The position numbers were made by a program, and so were the translations under genes. This document shows positions 7,703-16,077 of a DNA stretch of 64,000 nucleotides, piece after piece (within the stretch, counting starts at the first letter, position 1; every line of letters starts with the position of its first letter). Location: NCBI GenBank assembly GCA_030526045.1, contig JAUNDN010000004.1:29015-93014 (forward strand). The letters are read 5' to 3'. Source of the DNA: Bacillota bacterium. GTDB taxonomy: Bacteria > Bacillota > Clostridia > Lachnospirales > Lachnospiraceae. The notes under the pieces are model-generated. The model had not been told where the DNA came from and searched no databases. It saw only the letters and a list, made by a program, of their open reading frames with translations.

Positions 7703-8550
7703 TTTAATATTTCCTCAATATATAAACCGGTTTTAAACTCTCTTTTTGCAAGCTTCAATTTAGTATCTATTTCATAGCTTCGCTCATTTAAGAGTCTCCT
7801 ACAATCTTCACGTTCAGGATTAGACAGATAGTATTTTTCAATTGGAACTAAATTTTGCAATGCTTTATCTGTTTTAAATATAAATTGGAGTCCCAACTTT
7901 GATGCTGATAACGAGTGAAGCGCAACATCTGCATTTATTTCGCCATCAGTAAATTGCGCCATTACATAAAACATTTTATTATCAGCAATAGGAGCAATAA
8001 TCACATCTGCAGCTTCTATTTCGGCTATTATTTTTCTAACCATCTGATTTGAGGCGTATTCTCTTAATGTTCCACGATAATAACAAATAGCAATCATCCA
8101 TTCCAGATTACAATCAAATCTCTTTATCTTTAAACCACTAAGTGAATACTTAAACGAATACACAGAAGATTTTTCTTTTTCACAAACAAACGATAATGCT
8201 TGATTATATGTTTCTCCCAGATAAAAGCCTCTTCCAAAATCACAATTATCTCTTGAACCACTAATCGTAACCTCTGATAAACCATCCTTAGAACCATGAA
8301 ACAATACATCACGATATTTTTCTTTTATCAACTCTTCTTTAACGGAGTTTATTCTGTATTTATTTTCATAAACATACGAATATATTTTTTCACAAACATC
8401 ATCCCTAGCCTTACCCTTTTTCTCTATTACATCTAACGTAGTCCTTGATACCTTTGTTCTTTCAGACAATTCAATGCTATTTATTTTTTCTGTTTCTAAT
8501 ATAAACCCAATGTCTTCCTTTATATTATAATCACAATCAACTTTAATCAT
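7699..8550 (-). CDS. HTH-DUF3990 protein, predicted ADP-ribosyltransferase-fold toxin
   Basis: 283 residues. Residues about 15-55 look like an Xre-type HTH (IELSERTKVSRTTLDVIEKK). Residues 83-235 match DUF3990, a family in the ADP-ribosyltransferase clan: LFHGS with His85, FGRGFYLGE (105-113), an APIADN loop (186-191) and the typical FIFKTDKAL. An H-Y-type active site is possible; the third catalytic residue is not clear. The start at 8550 has GGAG 9 nt upstream. It is first in a two-gene operon with its own promoter and operator. DUF3990 proteins are often found in toxin-antitoxin-like pairs; fusion to the HTH would allow autoregulation. Confidence 0.78.
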   Translation of the reverse strand: MIKVDCDYNIKEDIGFILETEKINSIELSERTKVSRTTLDVIEKKGKARDDVCEKIYSYVYENKYRINSVKEELIKEKYRDVLFHGSKDGLSEVTISGSRDNCDFGRGFYLGETYNQALSFVCEKEKSSVYSFKYSLSGLKIKRFDCNLEWMIAICYYRGTLREYASNQMVRKIIAEIEAADVIIAPIADNKMFYVMAQFTDGEINADVALHSLSASKLGLQFIFKTDKALQNLVPIEKYYLSNPEREDCRRLLNERSYEIDTKLKLAKREFKTGLYIEEILK

Positions 8551-8576
8551 ACCTATCTACTCCTTCGATAAGACCA

Positions 8577-8619
8577 ATTATAAACCAAAAATCTTGTTTG
8601 TTCAAGTTGTACAAACAAG
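8577..8619 (-). promoter_or_regulatory. Promoter and operator of the DUF3990 cassette
   Basis: TTGAAC (8605-8600), a 17-bp spacer and TATAAT (8582-8577) on the minus strand. A perfect inverted repeat, CTTGTTTGT (8593-8601) and ACAAACAAG (8611-8619) with a 9-nt gap, covers the -35 box. This is the expected place for an autorepressor, here probably the HTH of the downstream protein. Confidence 0.7.
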
Positions 8620-8640
8620 TTTTTCTTATTTGCAAGCAAA

Positions 8641-8671
8641 AACACTCCAGAGCAAAAGTTCTGGAATGTTT
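8641..8671 (-). terminator. Second hairpin after rpsI
   Basis: A 10-bp stem with one mismatch (8642-8651 with 8660-8669) is followed by GTTTTTGC on the minus strand. It lies just downstream of the main rpsI terminator and upstream of the DUF3990 promoter, so it may insulate the two units. Confidence 0.5.
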
Positions 8672-8696
8672 TGCATTCTAATGAATCAAAATGCAT

Positions 8697-8732
8697 AATA
8701 AAAAGCCCGTGAATGCAAGCATTCCGGGCTTT
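8697..8732 (-). terminator. Terminator of rplM-rpsI
   Basis: A long stem (8702-8709 with 8725-8732, and inner 8711-8716 with 8719-8724) is followed by TTTTTATT on the minus strand, 31 nt after the rpsI stop. Confidence 0.85.
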
Positions 8733-8762
8733 CCATATGCATTTCGATTCGCAAGTAACTGC

Positions 8763-9158
8763 TTATCTCTTTGAAAATTGGGGTGCTCTTCTTGCGGCTT
8801 TGAGACCGTATTTCTTTCTTTCTTTCATACGAGGGTCTCTTGTTAAGTAGCCTGCTTTCTTCAGAACCGGTCTATAGTCTGCATCTACCTGAAGCAGTGC
8901 TCTTGCAATACCGTGTCTGATTGCACCTGCCTGACCTGTGTATCCGCCACCGTGAACGTTAACCAGTACATCGTACTTGTCAACAGTATCGGTAGCTACC
9001 AGAGGCTGACGAACGATAACCTTAAGTGTCTCTAATCCAAAATATTCATCGATAGATCTCTTGTTGATCTTAATCTCACCTTTACCGGGTACTAAATATA
9101 CTCTGGCGATTGATTTTTTTCTTCTACCAGTACCATAAAATCTTGCTGCTTTAGCCAT
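8763..9158 (-). CDS. rpsI: 30S ribosomal protein S9
   Basis: 131 residues, full length. It starts [21 protein letters not shown] and ends in the basic tail APQFSKR. By family knowledge this tail reaches the P-site tRNA on the small subunit head. It lies 23 nt downstream of rplM and the two form the conserved L13-S9 operon, which ends at the hairpin at 8697-8732. The ATG at 9158 follows AGGAGAAG. Its sequence looks ordinary for Clostridia. Confidence 0.97.
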   Translation of the reverse strand: MAKAARFYGTGRRKKSIARVYLVPGKGEIKINKRSIDEYFGLETLKVIVRQPLVATDTVDKYDVLVNVHGGGYTGQAGAIRHGIARALLQVDADYRPVLKKAGYLTRDPRMKERKKYGLKAARRAPQFSKR

Positions 9159-9181
9159 TTTATTCTTCTCCTTTCAGTCCC

Positions 9182-9610
9182 TTAAAATGTCAATACTTCG
9201 GGCTTCTGAGCTGCATGCTGATGCTCAGGACCTGCGTATACATGAAGCTTTGTGTACATCTGTCTTCCTAAAGGTCCTTTGGGAAGCATGCCCTTAACAG
9301 CAAGCTCAACAACCTTCTCAGGCTTCTTAGCCATCATCTCACGCAAAGTAGCTTCCTTCATGCCACCTACGTAATCTGAGTGATGGTAATAAATCTTCTG
9401 ATCCAGTTTCTTACCTGTTACTTTAACCTTGTCAGCATTTACAACGATTACATAATCGCCTGTATCAATATGAGGGGTAAAGATTGCCTTATTCTTACCT
9501 CTTAAAACTTTAGCAACTTCTGAAGCTAAACGACCAAGTGTCATATTTGTAGCATCAACTACATACCATTTTCTCTCGATGGTAGCAGGACTAGCCATAA
9601 ATGTTTTCAT
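9182..9610 (-). CDS. rplM: 50S ribosomal protein L13
   Basis: 142 residues, the usual length. Conserved stretches are [20 protein letters not shown] near the N-terminus, [18 protein letters not shown] and the C-terminal [18 protein letters not shown]. It is an early-assembly large-subunit protein that binds 23S rRNA. First gene of the rplM-rpsI operon, preceded by a promoter and a folded leader that could mediate autoregulation. The start ATG at 9610 has GGAGG upstream. Confidence 0.97.
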   Translation of the reverse strand: MKTFMASPATIERKWYVVDATNMTLGRLASEVAKVLRGKNKAIFTPHIDTGDYVIVVNADKVKVTGKKLDQKIYYHHSDYVGGMKEATLREMMAKKPEKVVELAVKGMLPKGPLGRQMYTKLHVYAGPEHQHAAQKPEVLTF

Positions 9611-9639
9611 TTCATTACCTCCGTAAAATTATGCATGTG

Positions 9640-9779
9640 TAAGACACATTATTCCTTCCGATAACCACTCTTCCTCCGTCGGATGTCCGGGCCGCCGGGT
9701 TCTGTTGGTAATCCGGAAGATACTCTATTTATAACACTTCAACTAGGGATTGATGAAGTGTTACCAAACGTCGCCACAT
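9640..9779 (-). promoter_or_regulatory. rplM (L13) leader RNA
   Basis: The transcript begins with an 8-bp hairpin (AACACTTC at 9737-9744 with GAAGTGTT at 9754-9761). It then has a helix pairing CTTCCGGAT (9718-9710) with ATCGGAAGG (about 9662-9654) around a GC-rich middle, and a small hairpin (ATGTGT-CTT-ACACAT) close to the RBS. Firmicutes are known to carry an L13 leader at this site; the match here is by position and shape, not by a model search. Confidence 0.6.
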
Positions 9780-9785
9780 TGAATA

Positions 9786-9814
9786 ATTATATTATACGCT
9801 TCCACGTGTGTCAA
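9786..9814 (-). promoter_or_regulatory. Promoter of rplM-rpsI
   Basis: Consensus TTGACA (9814-9809), a 17-bp spacer and consensus TATAAT (9791-9786) on the minus strand. It lies just below the truA stop codon, so the rplM operon can be transcribed separately from truA. Confidence 0.85.
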
Positions 9815-9823
9815 CCATCTTTT

Positions 9824-10561
9824 TCACAAAAAATCATATTTCACTAGGGTTAGACCGCATGCCGGCGCTGTCGGTCCTGCCATAGTACGATCTTTTGCCT
9901 CAAGAATCTCCTTCATCCTCTCCGGCTCCAGATTGCCGCGTCCGACCTCCATCAGAGTTCCTGCAATGATTCTAACCATATTATAGAGAAAACCGTTGCC
10001 GCATACCCGTATCACGATCTCATCATTTTCTCTCACCACGGTCGCTTCATACAGGGTCCGGACTGTCGTTTCCACCACTGCCGCCGTCGCACAGAAGCTT
10101 TTAAAATCATGTTCTCCGACCAGGTATGATGCTGCCTTTTCCATTCTGCTTACATCAAGGGGGACATAGGTAAAATAGGAATATAGCCTCCTTGTGGGAA
10201 GCGGGAACTCTCTGTTCAGAATCCTGTATTCGTAAGTTTTTCTGCTATCACAATGTCTGGGATGAAAATCAGTCCCCACCTCACAGGAGCTTTGAATTCT
10301 GATATCCTCAGGTAATCTCTGGTTAAGTGCATAAGAAAGCTTTTCCGCCGGGATTCTGGTATCGGTATCAAATACTGCCACATTACACAACGCATGCACG
10401 CCGGAATCCGTCCTGCTGGCACCGATGACCTGTATCTTCTCCTGCAGAAGCTCCGATAGCGTCCTGTTCAGTTCTCCTTCAATGGTTCTTGCCCCGGGCT
10501 GGATCTGCCATCCATGATAAGCTGTTCCATCGTAAGCAACAACCAGCTTTACTCTCTTCAT
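9824..10561 (-). CDS. truA: tRNA pseudouridine(38-40) synthase TruA
   Basis: 245 residues from the ATG at 10561, chosen because GGAG lies 5 nt upstream; a longer frame reaches 10579. TruA converts U38-U40 in the anticodon arm of many tRNAs to pseudouridine. The catalytic Asp52 is in GASRTDSGVHA, and GNGFLYNMVRIIAGTL near the C-terminus is the family's second signature. It follows ecfT by 36 nt in the common Firmicutes order ecfA1-ecfA2-ecfT-truA-rplM-rpsI. Confidence 0.96.
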   Translation of the reverse strand: MKRVKLVVAYDGTAYHGWQIQPGARTIEGELNRTLSELLQEKIQVIGASRTDSGVHALCNVAVFDTDTRIPAEKLSYALNQRLPEDIRIQSSCEVGTDFHPRHCDSRKTYEYRILNREFPLPTRRLYSYFTYVPLDVSRMEKAASYLVGEHDFKSFCATAAVVETTVRTLYEATVVRENDEIVIRVCGNGFLYNMVRIIAGTLMEVGRGNLEPERMKEILEAKDRTMAGPTAPACGLTLVKYDFL

Positions 10562-10597
10562 TTTTTCTCCACATATCAAGATTTCAATGAAATATTT

Positions 10598-11401
10598 CTA
10601 CAACAGAATCTTTCCAAATGTAATACAAATCACAAGATAGCACGCAACTGTACCGTATGCCAATGCATCTGCCTTCCGATAGATCAGCGGTTTCATCTTT
10701 GTTCTGTGCTCACCGCCCCTGTAGCATCTAGCTTCCATTGCCATGGCAAGATCGTTGGCACGTCGAAAAGCCGATATAAACAGAGGCACCAGAAGGGGAA
10801 CCAGGCTTTTGGCCTTTCTGATCAGGTTTCCACTTTCAAAATCAGCACCTCTTGCAATCTGTGCCTTCATGATTTTGTCTGTCTCTTCCAACAGAATTGG
10901 GATAAAACGAAGTGCAATGGACATCATCATGGCTATTTCATGCACAGGTACCTTCAGCACCTTAAGCGGTCCCAAAAGCTTTTCTAATCCGTCCGTGAGA
11001 TTATTGGGCGTTGTGGTAAGTGTCATTATCGATGAGCCCATGATCAAAAAGACCAGCCTTACTGCCATAAAAGCAGCAAATCTGATACCTTCTCTGGTGA
11101 TCTTCAGCTTCCAGAAGGAAAGTACCACTTCTCCCGGTGTTAAAAACAGATTAAATACCGCTGCAAAAATCAAAAGAAATAAAATTGATTTCATTCCTCT
11201 TATCATAAACTTGAAGGGTACCTTGGATAGCCTGATGATCATCAGCAGGAACAGACCTGCAATCAGATATCCTATCCAATTATCCACCAGAAACAGAGAA
11301 ATAATAAAGCAGACTGTGGTCACAAGCTTGACCCGCGGGTCCAGTCTGTGTATCACGGAATCTGCCTGATAATATTGTCCCAGTGTAATATCTCTTAACA
11401 T
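10598..11401 (-). CDS. ecfT: ECF transporter transmembrane subunit EcfT
   Basis: 267 residues from the ATG at 11401, which has AGAGG 7 nt upstream and gives the usual N-terminus (MLRDITLGQYYQADSVIHRLDPR). A GTG at 11452 overlapping the ecfA2 stop is the alternative. EcfT links the two ATPases to exchangeable vitamin-binding S-components. Several hydrophobic helices are visible. The two cytoplasmic coupling motifs are ARG (QIARGADFESG) and a variant ARC (MEARCYRGG). No S-component lies nearby, as expected for a shared group II ECF module. Confidence 0.93.
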   Translation of the reverse strand: MLRDITLGQYYQADSVIHRLDPRVKLVTTVCFIISLFLVDNWIGYLIAGLFLLMIIRLSKVPFKFMIRGMKSILFLLIFAAVFNLFLTPGEVVLSFWKLKITREGIRFAAFMAVRLVFLIMGSSIMTLTTTPNNLTDGLEKLLGPLKVLKVPVHEIAMMMSIALRFIPILLEETDKIMKAQIARGADFESGNLIRKAKSLVPLLVPLFISAFRRANDLAMAMEARCYRGGEHRTKMKPLIYRKADALAYGTVACYLVICITFGKILL

Positions 11402-11444
11402 CCTTCTACCTCTGCTGTCTGAAAAACGTCCTTTTCTATCAGAT

Positions 11445-12293
11445 TTATCCACGAAGTGCCTTCAGTATTGCTATCCTCGCTTCTTCAATAGTGGTTATGT
11501 CCGTATCCACGTCAAGCCCTTTTTCCTTTAATGCCTGCATAATGTACGTTACCTGTGGTGCTGCAAGTCCCACTGCTTCCAGTTCTTTGTAATGCCCAAA
11601 GACTGCCTTGGGCGCATCATCAAACATAATCTGCCCCCGGTTCATGACAATGATACGATCCACATACTTTGCCACATCCTCCATACTGTGCGACACCAGG
11701 ATCACAGTGATTCCGGTCTCTTTGCGCAATTTGGCAATCTGATCTAATATCTCATCCCTGCCTTTGGGGTCAAGTCCTGCTGTCGGCTCATCCAGAATCA
11801 GCACCTCCGGCTTCATGGCAAGCACACCGGCTATTGCCACTCTTCGCTTCTGACCGCCGGAAAGATCAAAAGGTGACTGATAGAAATATTCATCCTCAAT
11901 CCCCACCTGTTTTAAGGCCGCGTAAGCCCGAAGCTCTACTTCCTTCTTGTCCAGCCCAAGATTCTTCGGGCCAAAGCAGACATCCGAAAAAACATCAATC
12001 TCAAACAGCTGATGCTCCGGATACTGAAATACCAGTCCTACCTTGCTGCGAAGCTTTTTTTTATCAAAATCCTTTTCATGAATATCAGCGCCATTAAAAT
12101 AGACACTGCCGCTTGTAGGTGCAAGCAGTCCATTCAAATGCTGTACCAGTGTGGATTTCCCGGAACCGGTGTGACCGATCAGTCCAATGAACTGTCCGTC
12201 CGGTATGACCAGATTGATATCCTTCAATGCCGCATGCTCCATCGCCATGCCTTCTTCATAAATATGACTTACGTGATCTAAAATAATCGACAT
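11445..12293 (-). CDS. ecfA2: ECF transporter ATP-binding subunit EcfA2
   Basis: 282-residue ABC ATPase. Walker A GHTGSGKST (40-48), Q-loop in FQYPEHQLF, signature LSGGQKRR, Walker B VLILDEPTAGLDP and switch His in LVSHSMEDV. The C-terminal extension about residues 225-282 is typical of ECF ATPases. It forms a heterodimer with EcfA1 that powers vitamin and micronutrient uptake through EcfT. It sits 21 nt after ecfA1 and overlaps or abuts ecfT. Confidence 0.95.
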   Translation of the reverse strand: MSIILDHVSHIYEEGMAMEHAALKDINLVIPDGQFIGLIGHTGSGKSTLVQHLNGLLAPTSGSVYFNGADIHEKDFDKKKLRSKVGLVFQYPEHQLFEIDVFSDVCFGPKNLGLDKKEVELRAYAALKQVGIEDEYFYQSPFDLSGGQKRRVAIAGVLAMKPEVLILDEPTAGLDPKGRDEILDQIAKLRKETGITVILVSHSMEDVAKYVDRIIVMNRGQIMFDDAPKAVFGHYKELEAVGLAAPQVTYIMQALKEKGLDVDTDITTIEEARIAILKALRG

Positions 12294-12314
12294 ATTTTAC
12301 CCTTTGCCTTATTG

Positions 12315-13163
12315 TTATGAAAGCCCAAGTGCCTTAACCAGCTCTTCCTTTGTCAAAATACCTTCCGGGATCGGAAACCCGCTTTCCCTAAGCTCATGTG
12401 CCAGCAACGTTACCTGCGGCACATCCAGCCGGAGCTTCTTGAGCTTATCCACCTGGCTGAAAATCTCCCTGGGCGTTCCCTCCATGGCAATTTTCCCTTT
12501 ATCCATTACAAATACCTTGTTTGCATGGATGATTTCTTCCATATAATGAGTGATGAGAATCACTGTAATGCCTTCCACATCATTCAGCGCACGCACTGCG
12601 CGGATGACTTCTTTTCGACCGTTGGGATCCAGCATCGCCGTCGGCTCATCCAGCACGATGCACTTGGGATGCATGGCAATGACACCGGCAATGGAAACCC
12701 GCTGCTTTTGCCCACCTGACAGCTTATTCGGAGAATACTTTCTGAACTCATACATCCCGACAGCTTTCAGACTTTCCTCCACACGCTCCCAGATTTCCTT
12801 TGTGGGAACTCCCAGGTTTTCAGGACCAAAACCTACATCCTCCTCAACAACCTGACCGATGATCTGATTGTCCGGATTCTGAAAGACCATACCGGCCTCC
12901 TGACGGATATCCCACAGGTTTCCTTCATCAGAGGTGTTCTTGCCATCCACAAAGACCGTTCCCTCCGTCGGATAAAGAATTGCATTGATGTGCTTTGCAA
13001 GTGTAGACTTACCGGAGCCATTGTGTCCCAGAATTGCCACAAAATCCCCCTGCTTCACATCCAGACTGACCTCATCCACAGCTCTCGTGATACCCTCTAC
13101 ATTGCCCTCTTCATCTCTTCTGATGTATTCAAAAACCAGCTTGTCTGTCTTTACAATTCCCAT
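12315..13163 (-). CDS. ecfA1: ECF transporter ATP-binding subunit EcfA1
   Basis: 282 residues from the ATG at 13163, with AAGGAAG just upstream. Walker [11 protein letters not shown]-loop FQNPDNQI, signature LSGGQKQR and Walker [14 protein letters not shown] are complete, and LITHYMEE holds the switch His. It pairs with EcfA2 and is first in the ecfA1-ecfA2-ecfT-truA unit. A promoter lies 48 bp upstream. In many Firmicutes this gene directly follows rplQ; here 6 kb of other genes separate them. Confidence 0.94.
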   Translation of the reverse strand: MGIVKTDKLVFEYIRRDEEGNVEGITRAVDEVSLDVKQGDFVAILGHNGSGKSTLAKHINAILYPTEGTVFVDGKNTSDEGNLWDIRQEAGMVFQNPDNQIIGQVVEEDVGFGPENLGVPTKEIWERVEESLKAVGMYEFRKYSPNKLSGGQKQRVSIAGVIAMHPKCIVLDEPTAMLDPNGRKEVIRAVRALNDVEGITVILITHYMEEIIHANKVFVMDKGKIAMEGTPREIFSQVDKLKKLRLDVPQVTLLAHELRESGFPIPEGILTKEELVKALGLS

Positions 13164-13210
13164 TTGTCTTCCTTCGCCAACTGCTGTATTTCCCTTTTTG
13201 CCTGTCACTT

Positions 13211-13239
13211 ATTGTACAAGATATTGTTTCCATTTGCAA
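13211..13239 (-). promoter_or_regulatory. Promoter of the ecf operon
   Basis: TTGCAA (13239-13234), a 17-bp spacer and TACAAT (13216-13211) on the minus strand. The -35 hexamer is its own reverse complement and also serves the plus-strand promoter at 13234-13262. Confidence 0.65.
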
Positions 13240-13262
13240 TAGATAGTGATTTATCGTATCAT
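13234..13262 (+). promoter_or_regulatory. Promoter of the M15 carboxypeptidase gene
   Basis: TTGCAA (13234-13239), a 17-bp spacer and TATCAT (13257-13262). It shares its -35 box with the divergent ecfA1 promoter. Confidence 0.55.
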
Positions 13263-13311
13263 AGTCACAAAAGCCCTTTTACCCTATTTCGATGAATGAG
13301 GTGACAATCGT

Positions 13312-14247
13312 ATGAATAAATGGCTAAAGCCCCTCGTGGGACTTGTGTTCCTTATCTTAATATGTGCCGTCAGCGTCAGACTTCTGACCAGAGGCGAAAC
13401 CCTGGATCAATATGCGCAGGCAAATCCGGAGGTTGCCTATGCAACTCCCTCCAAAACCGAAGCGCCGACTGCATCGCCTTCCGCATTGCCTGACTCTTCT
13501 CCTGAAGCCATGCCCACCGCAACCCCCGATGATACCTCTGCTTCAGAACCGTTTCTTATGACTGACACGGAATCCGCTGAAAGTACGCATTTCGCAGACG
13601 GATTCTTCTATCAGCCCCTTACGGATGCCGTTGTAGCCAGAATTACCGGAATTTCCTATCCGGTTTCTGAGACAATTGCCCCGGCGCTTTCCCTGCAGGC
13701 AACCAACATTGTCCCCGATGATAAGGAAATTGCCATTTCCTATGAAGAGCTTAGCTATATGAATGTACTTTACTATGATTTTAACGGTGAGGTTCAAATC
13801 GGAGAATTGATTTGCAATCAGAAAATAGCCCAGGATCTCATAGAAATTTTCTATGAGCTGTACCAGAATGAATATCAAATTGAAAAGATCAGATTGATTG
13901 ACGAATACGGCGGCGATGACACAGCTTCTATGATGGATAACAATACCTCCTGCTTTAATTACAGAGCTGTAGACGGTACCAGCAGTCTCTCCAAGCATGC
14001 CATAGGATGCGCCATTGACATCAATCCCTTTTATAATCCTTATGTTGTCTTTCACAAAGATGGAAGCGGTGAAACCTACATCTCCCCCGAAGGCAGTGAG
14101 ATCTACGCTGACCGCTCCCAAAATTTCCCTTATAAAATTGACGAAAACGATTTGTGCTACAAATTATTTAAAGAGCACGGCTTTGTCTGGGGCGGTGACT
14201 GGAATTCCTGTAAGGATTACCAGCACTTCCAGAAGGTGGTGAAATAA
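13312..14247 (+). CDS. M15 family D-Ala-D-Ala carboxypeptidase-like protein
   Basis: 311 residues. One N-terminal membrane helix (about 6-24), then a Pro/Ser/Thr-rich linker (about 45-80), then a C-terminal M15 zinc peptidase domain. The zinc motif SxHxxGxAxD is visible as SKHAIGCAID (His229, Asp236), and the last ligand is His305 in DYQHFQ. The domain is therefore placed outside the membrane, where it would trim peptidoglycan stem peptides (VanY-like). RBS GAGGTGA precedes the ATG at 13312. It is transcribed alone and converges on the chemoreceptor gene 11 nt away. Confidence 0.85.
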   Translation: MNKWLKPLVGLVFLILICAVSVRLLTRGETLDQYAQANPEVAYATPSKTEAPTASPSALPDSSPEAMPTATPDDTSASEPFLMTDTESAESTHFADGFFYQPLTDAVVARITGISYPVSETIAPALSLQATNIVPDDKEIAISYEELSYMNVLYYDFNGEVQIGELICNQKIAQDLIEIFYELYQNEYQIEKIRLIDEYGGDDTASMMDNNTSCFNYRAVDGTSSLSKHAIGCAIDINPFYNPYVVFHKDGSGETYISPEGSEIYADRSQNFPYKIDENDLCYKLFKEHGFVWGGDWNSCKDYQHFQKVVK

Positions 14248-14258
14248 TATATTTTCCC

Positions 14259-15950
14259 CTAAATCTCAAATATCTGCATACTGTCATTCAATTTCTCTGC
14301 AATGCTCTTAAGACTATTGGCATCTCCGGCAATTGTCTGAATGATTTCGCTTACCTGGTTTACAGAAGCAGCAGATTCCTGTGTGCTTGCCGCATTCTCC
14401 TGCGCTACTGCAGTCAGATTTTGTACGGTATCTGTCACATTGATTCTTGCTTCATTGAGCTTATCTGTTCTCTGTGCAACTCTTCCGATTGCTTCAATTG
14501 CCTGCTCAACCTGATGAAGTACTTGATTAACCTGTTCATCAGTTTTCTTCATATTTTCATTTTGCGTACCGATGATTGTTTTTACCTCGTCCATCGTCTC
14601 AACAGCCTTTGCTGAATCCTCTAACAGAGAGGTAATGATTTCTTCAATCTGCCTTGCGGATTCATTAGACTGCTCTGCCAGCTTCTGAATCTGAGCAGCT
14701 ACAACTGCAAATCCCCTTCCCTGCTCACCGGCTCGTGCCGCTTCAATAGATGCGTTTAATGACAGTAGATTCGTTTCTTCTGCAATATCAGTAATAAGTT
14801 CTGTCGCTTCCTTAATTTTTTGTGCTGATGTATTAGTCGTATTAGTCTGCTCAAAAATGATATCAATAGAGGTCTTTGTCTTCTGATTGATTTCCTGAAG
14901 CTCCTGAAGAGACCGAATAGCCGTATTCCCAAGCTGTTTAATCTGCTGGGCATTTTCATTCATTGTATTAATCTCATCTGTAGTCTCTTCGATCATATTG
15001 CCCATGACAATAATATTTTCTGTTGCCTTCTGCGTCTCTTCAGCCTGTCCGCCGGCTCCCTGTGCAATTTCCTCAACTGCACGTTCCACCTGCATAATAT
15101 GTTCAGAGCTTTCCGTAGCGCCCTCATTCAACCGATCGGAGGATTCATGCAGTTCCCCACTCTGCTGCATGATATTGGAAATAATGCCAAGGAGTTCCTG
15201 TTTTAAAGACTGAATTGCACGGTTAATATTTCCGATTTCATCCTTGCGCTTTAATGCCTTTTCACTCAATTCTATATTGAGTTTTCCTTTGGATACCTGT
15301 TCAAGAGCTTCAGCACCGGCTTTGAGACCATTAACCATACTGTTTACCGCGAAGACGATACAAATAATGCAGAGCAACGTTACAACTCCCGAAACAGCTC
15401 CCAGTAGCGAGGTGATACTTAGAATCTGAGCCTTTGCATCTGCCTGAGGCATTCCCGTAAATATCATGCCCACAACATTACCTGCGTCATAAAGAGGAAC
15501 ATAATATCCAAAATAATGATGTCCTTCTACATTGACATCTGTGGAGAAATACTCATTTCCACCTTTCAGTACGGTATTGATAACTGCCTCACCCGCTTGT
15601 GTCCCTACTACACGGTTCCCATTTGCATCAAGAACAGAAGTCATATAACGGGTATCGCCATAAAAAACAGTCACATCCATATCAGAAGCAGCTTTAATGT
15701 TATCTGCAATCTGTGTTGCATCACTGACATTAAATTCGCCTTTATACAGCTTATCCTCTACGAGCTGATAGCTTCCCTCATCGACACAGCCAAGCGTATC
15801 TCTCACGGAAACTGCCGCCCCTTTCAGACCATTTTCGATGGTGCCGGTCACTACTTCAGTAATCCTGACCTTTCCCAGAAGAATCGTAAATAATCCCAGA
15901 AAGAATAAAGGTACTACCGCCATAGCAAGAATCTTAGGTTTCATCTTCAT
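14259..15950 (-). CDS. Methyl-accepting chemotaxis protein with a Cache sensor
   Basis: 563 residues from the ATG at 15950, which has AAGGGG upstream; a TTG at 15959 is the alternative. The order is TM1 (about 8-28), an extracellular sCache-like domain (about 35-180, with [16 protein letters not shown] and [12 protein letters not shown]), TM2 (about 182-208), a HAMP-like linker and a long coiled-coil signalling domain. The conserved tip [23 protein letters not shown] contacts CheA and CheW. No flagellar or che genes lie in the window. The ligand is probably a small molecule, unknown. Confidence 0.92.
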   Translation of the reverse strand: MKMKPKILAMAVVPLFFLGLFTILLGKVRITEVVTGTIENGLKGAAVSVRDTLGCVDEGSYQLVEDKLYKGEFNVSDATQIADNIKAASDMDVTVFYGDTRYMTSVLDANGNRVVGTQAGEAVINTVLKGGNEYFSTDVNVEGHHYFGYYVPLYDAGNVVGMIFTGMPQADAKAQILSITSLLGAVSGVVTLLCIICIVFAVNSMVNGLKAGAEALEQVSKGKLNIELSEKALKRKDEIGNINRAIQSLKQELLGIISNIMQQSGELHESSDRLNEGATESSEHIMQVERAVEEIAQGAGGQAEETQKATENIIVMGNMIEETTDEINTMNENAQQIKQLGNTAIRSLQELQEINQKTKTSIDIIFEQTNTTNTSAQKIKEATELITDIAEETNLLSLNASIEAARAGEQGRGFAVVAAQIQKLAEQSNESARQIEEIITSLLEDSAKAVETMDEVKTIIGTQNENMKKTDEQVNQVLHQVEQAIEAIGRVAQRTDKLNEARINVTDTVQNLTAVAQENAASTQESAASVNQVSEIIQTIAGDANSLKSIAEKLNDSMQIFEI

Positions 15951-16077
15951 AATGTTCAATCCCCTTATTGTATAATTTGCTAAAATTATATGATAATTTA
16001 TACTACCACATTGGAGAAAATTGTCAATAATTTATGGTAAGAAACAGCTTTTTTAACAAAAAATATATAAAGGACTT

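Noticed and set aside
11401-11452. GTG start for EcfT overlapping ecfA2
   Set aside because: The ATG at 11401 has a better RBS and gives the conserved N-terminus; the extension does not look like EcfT.
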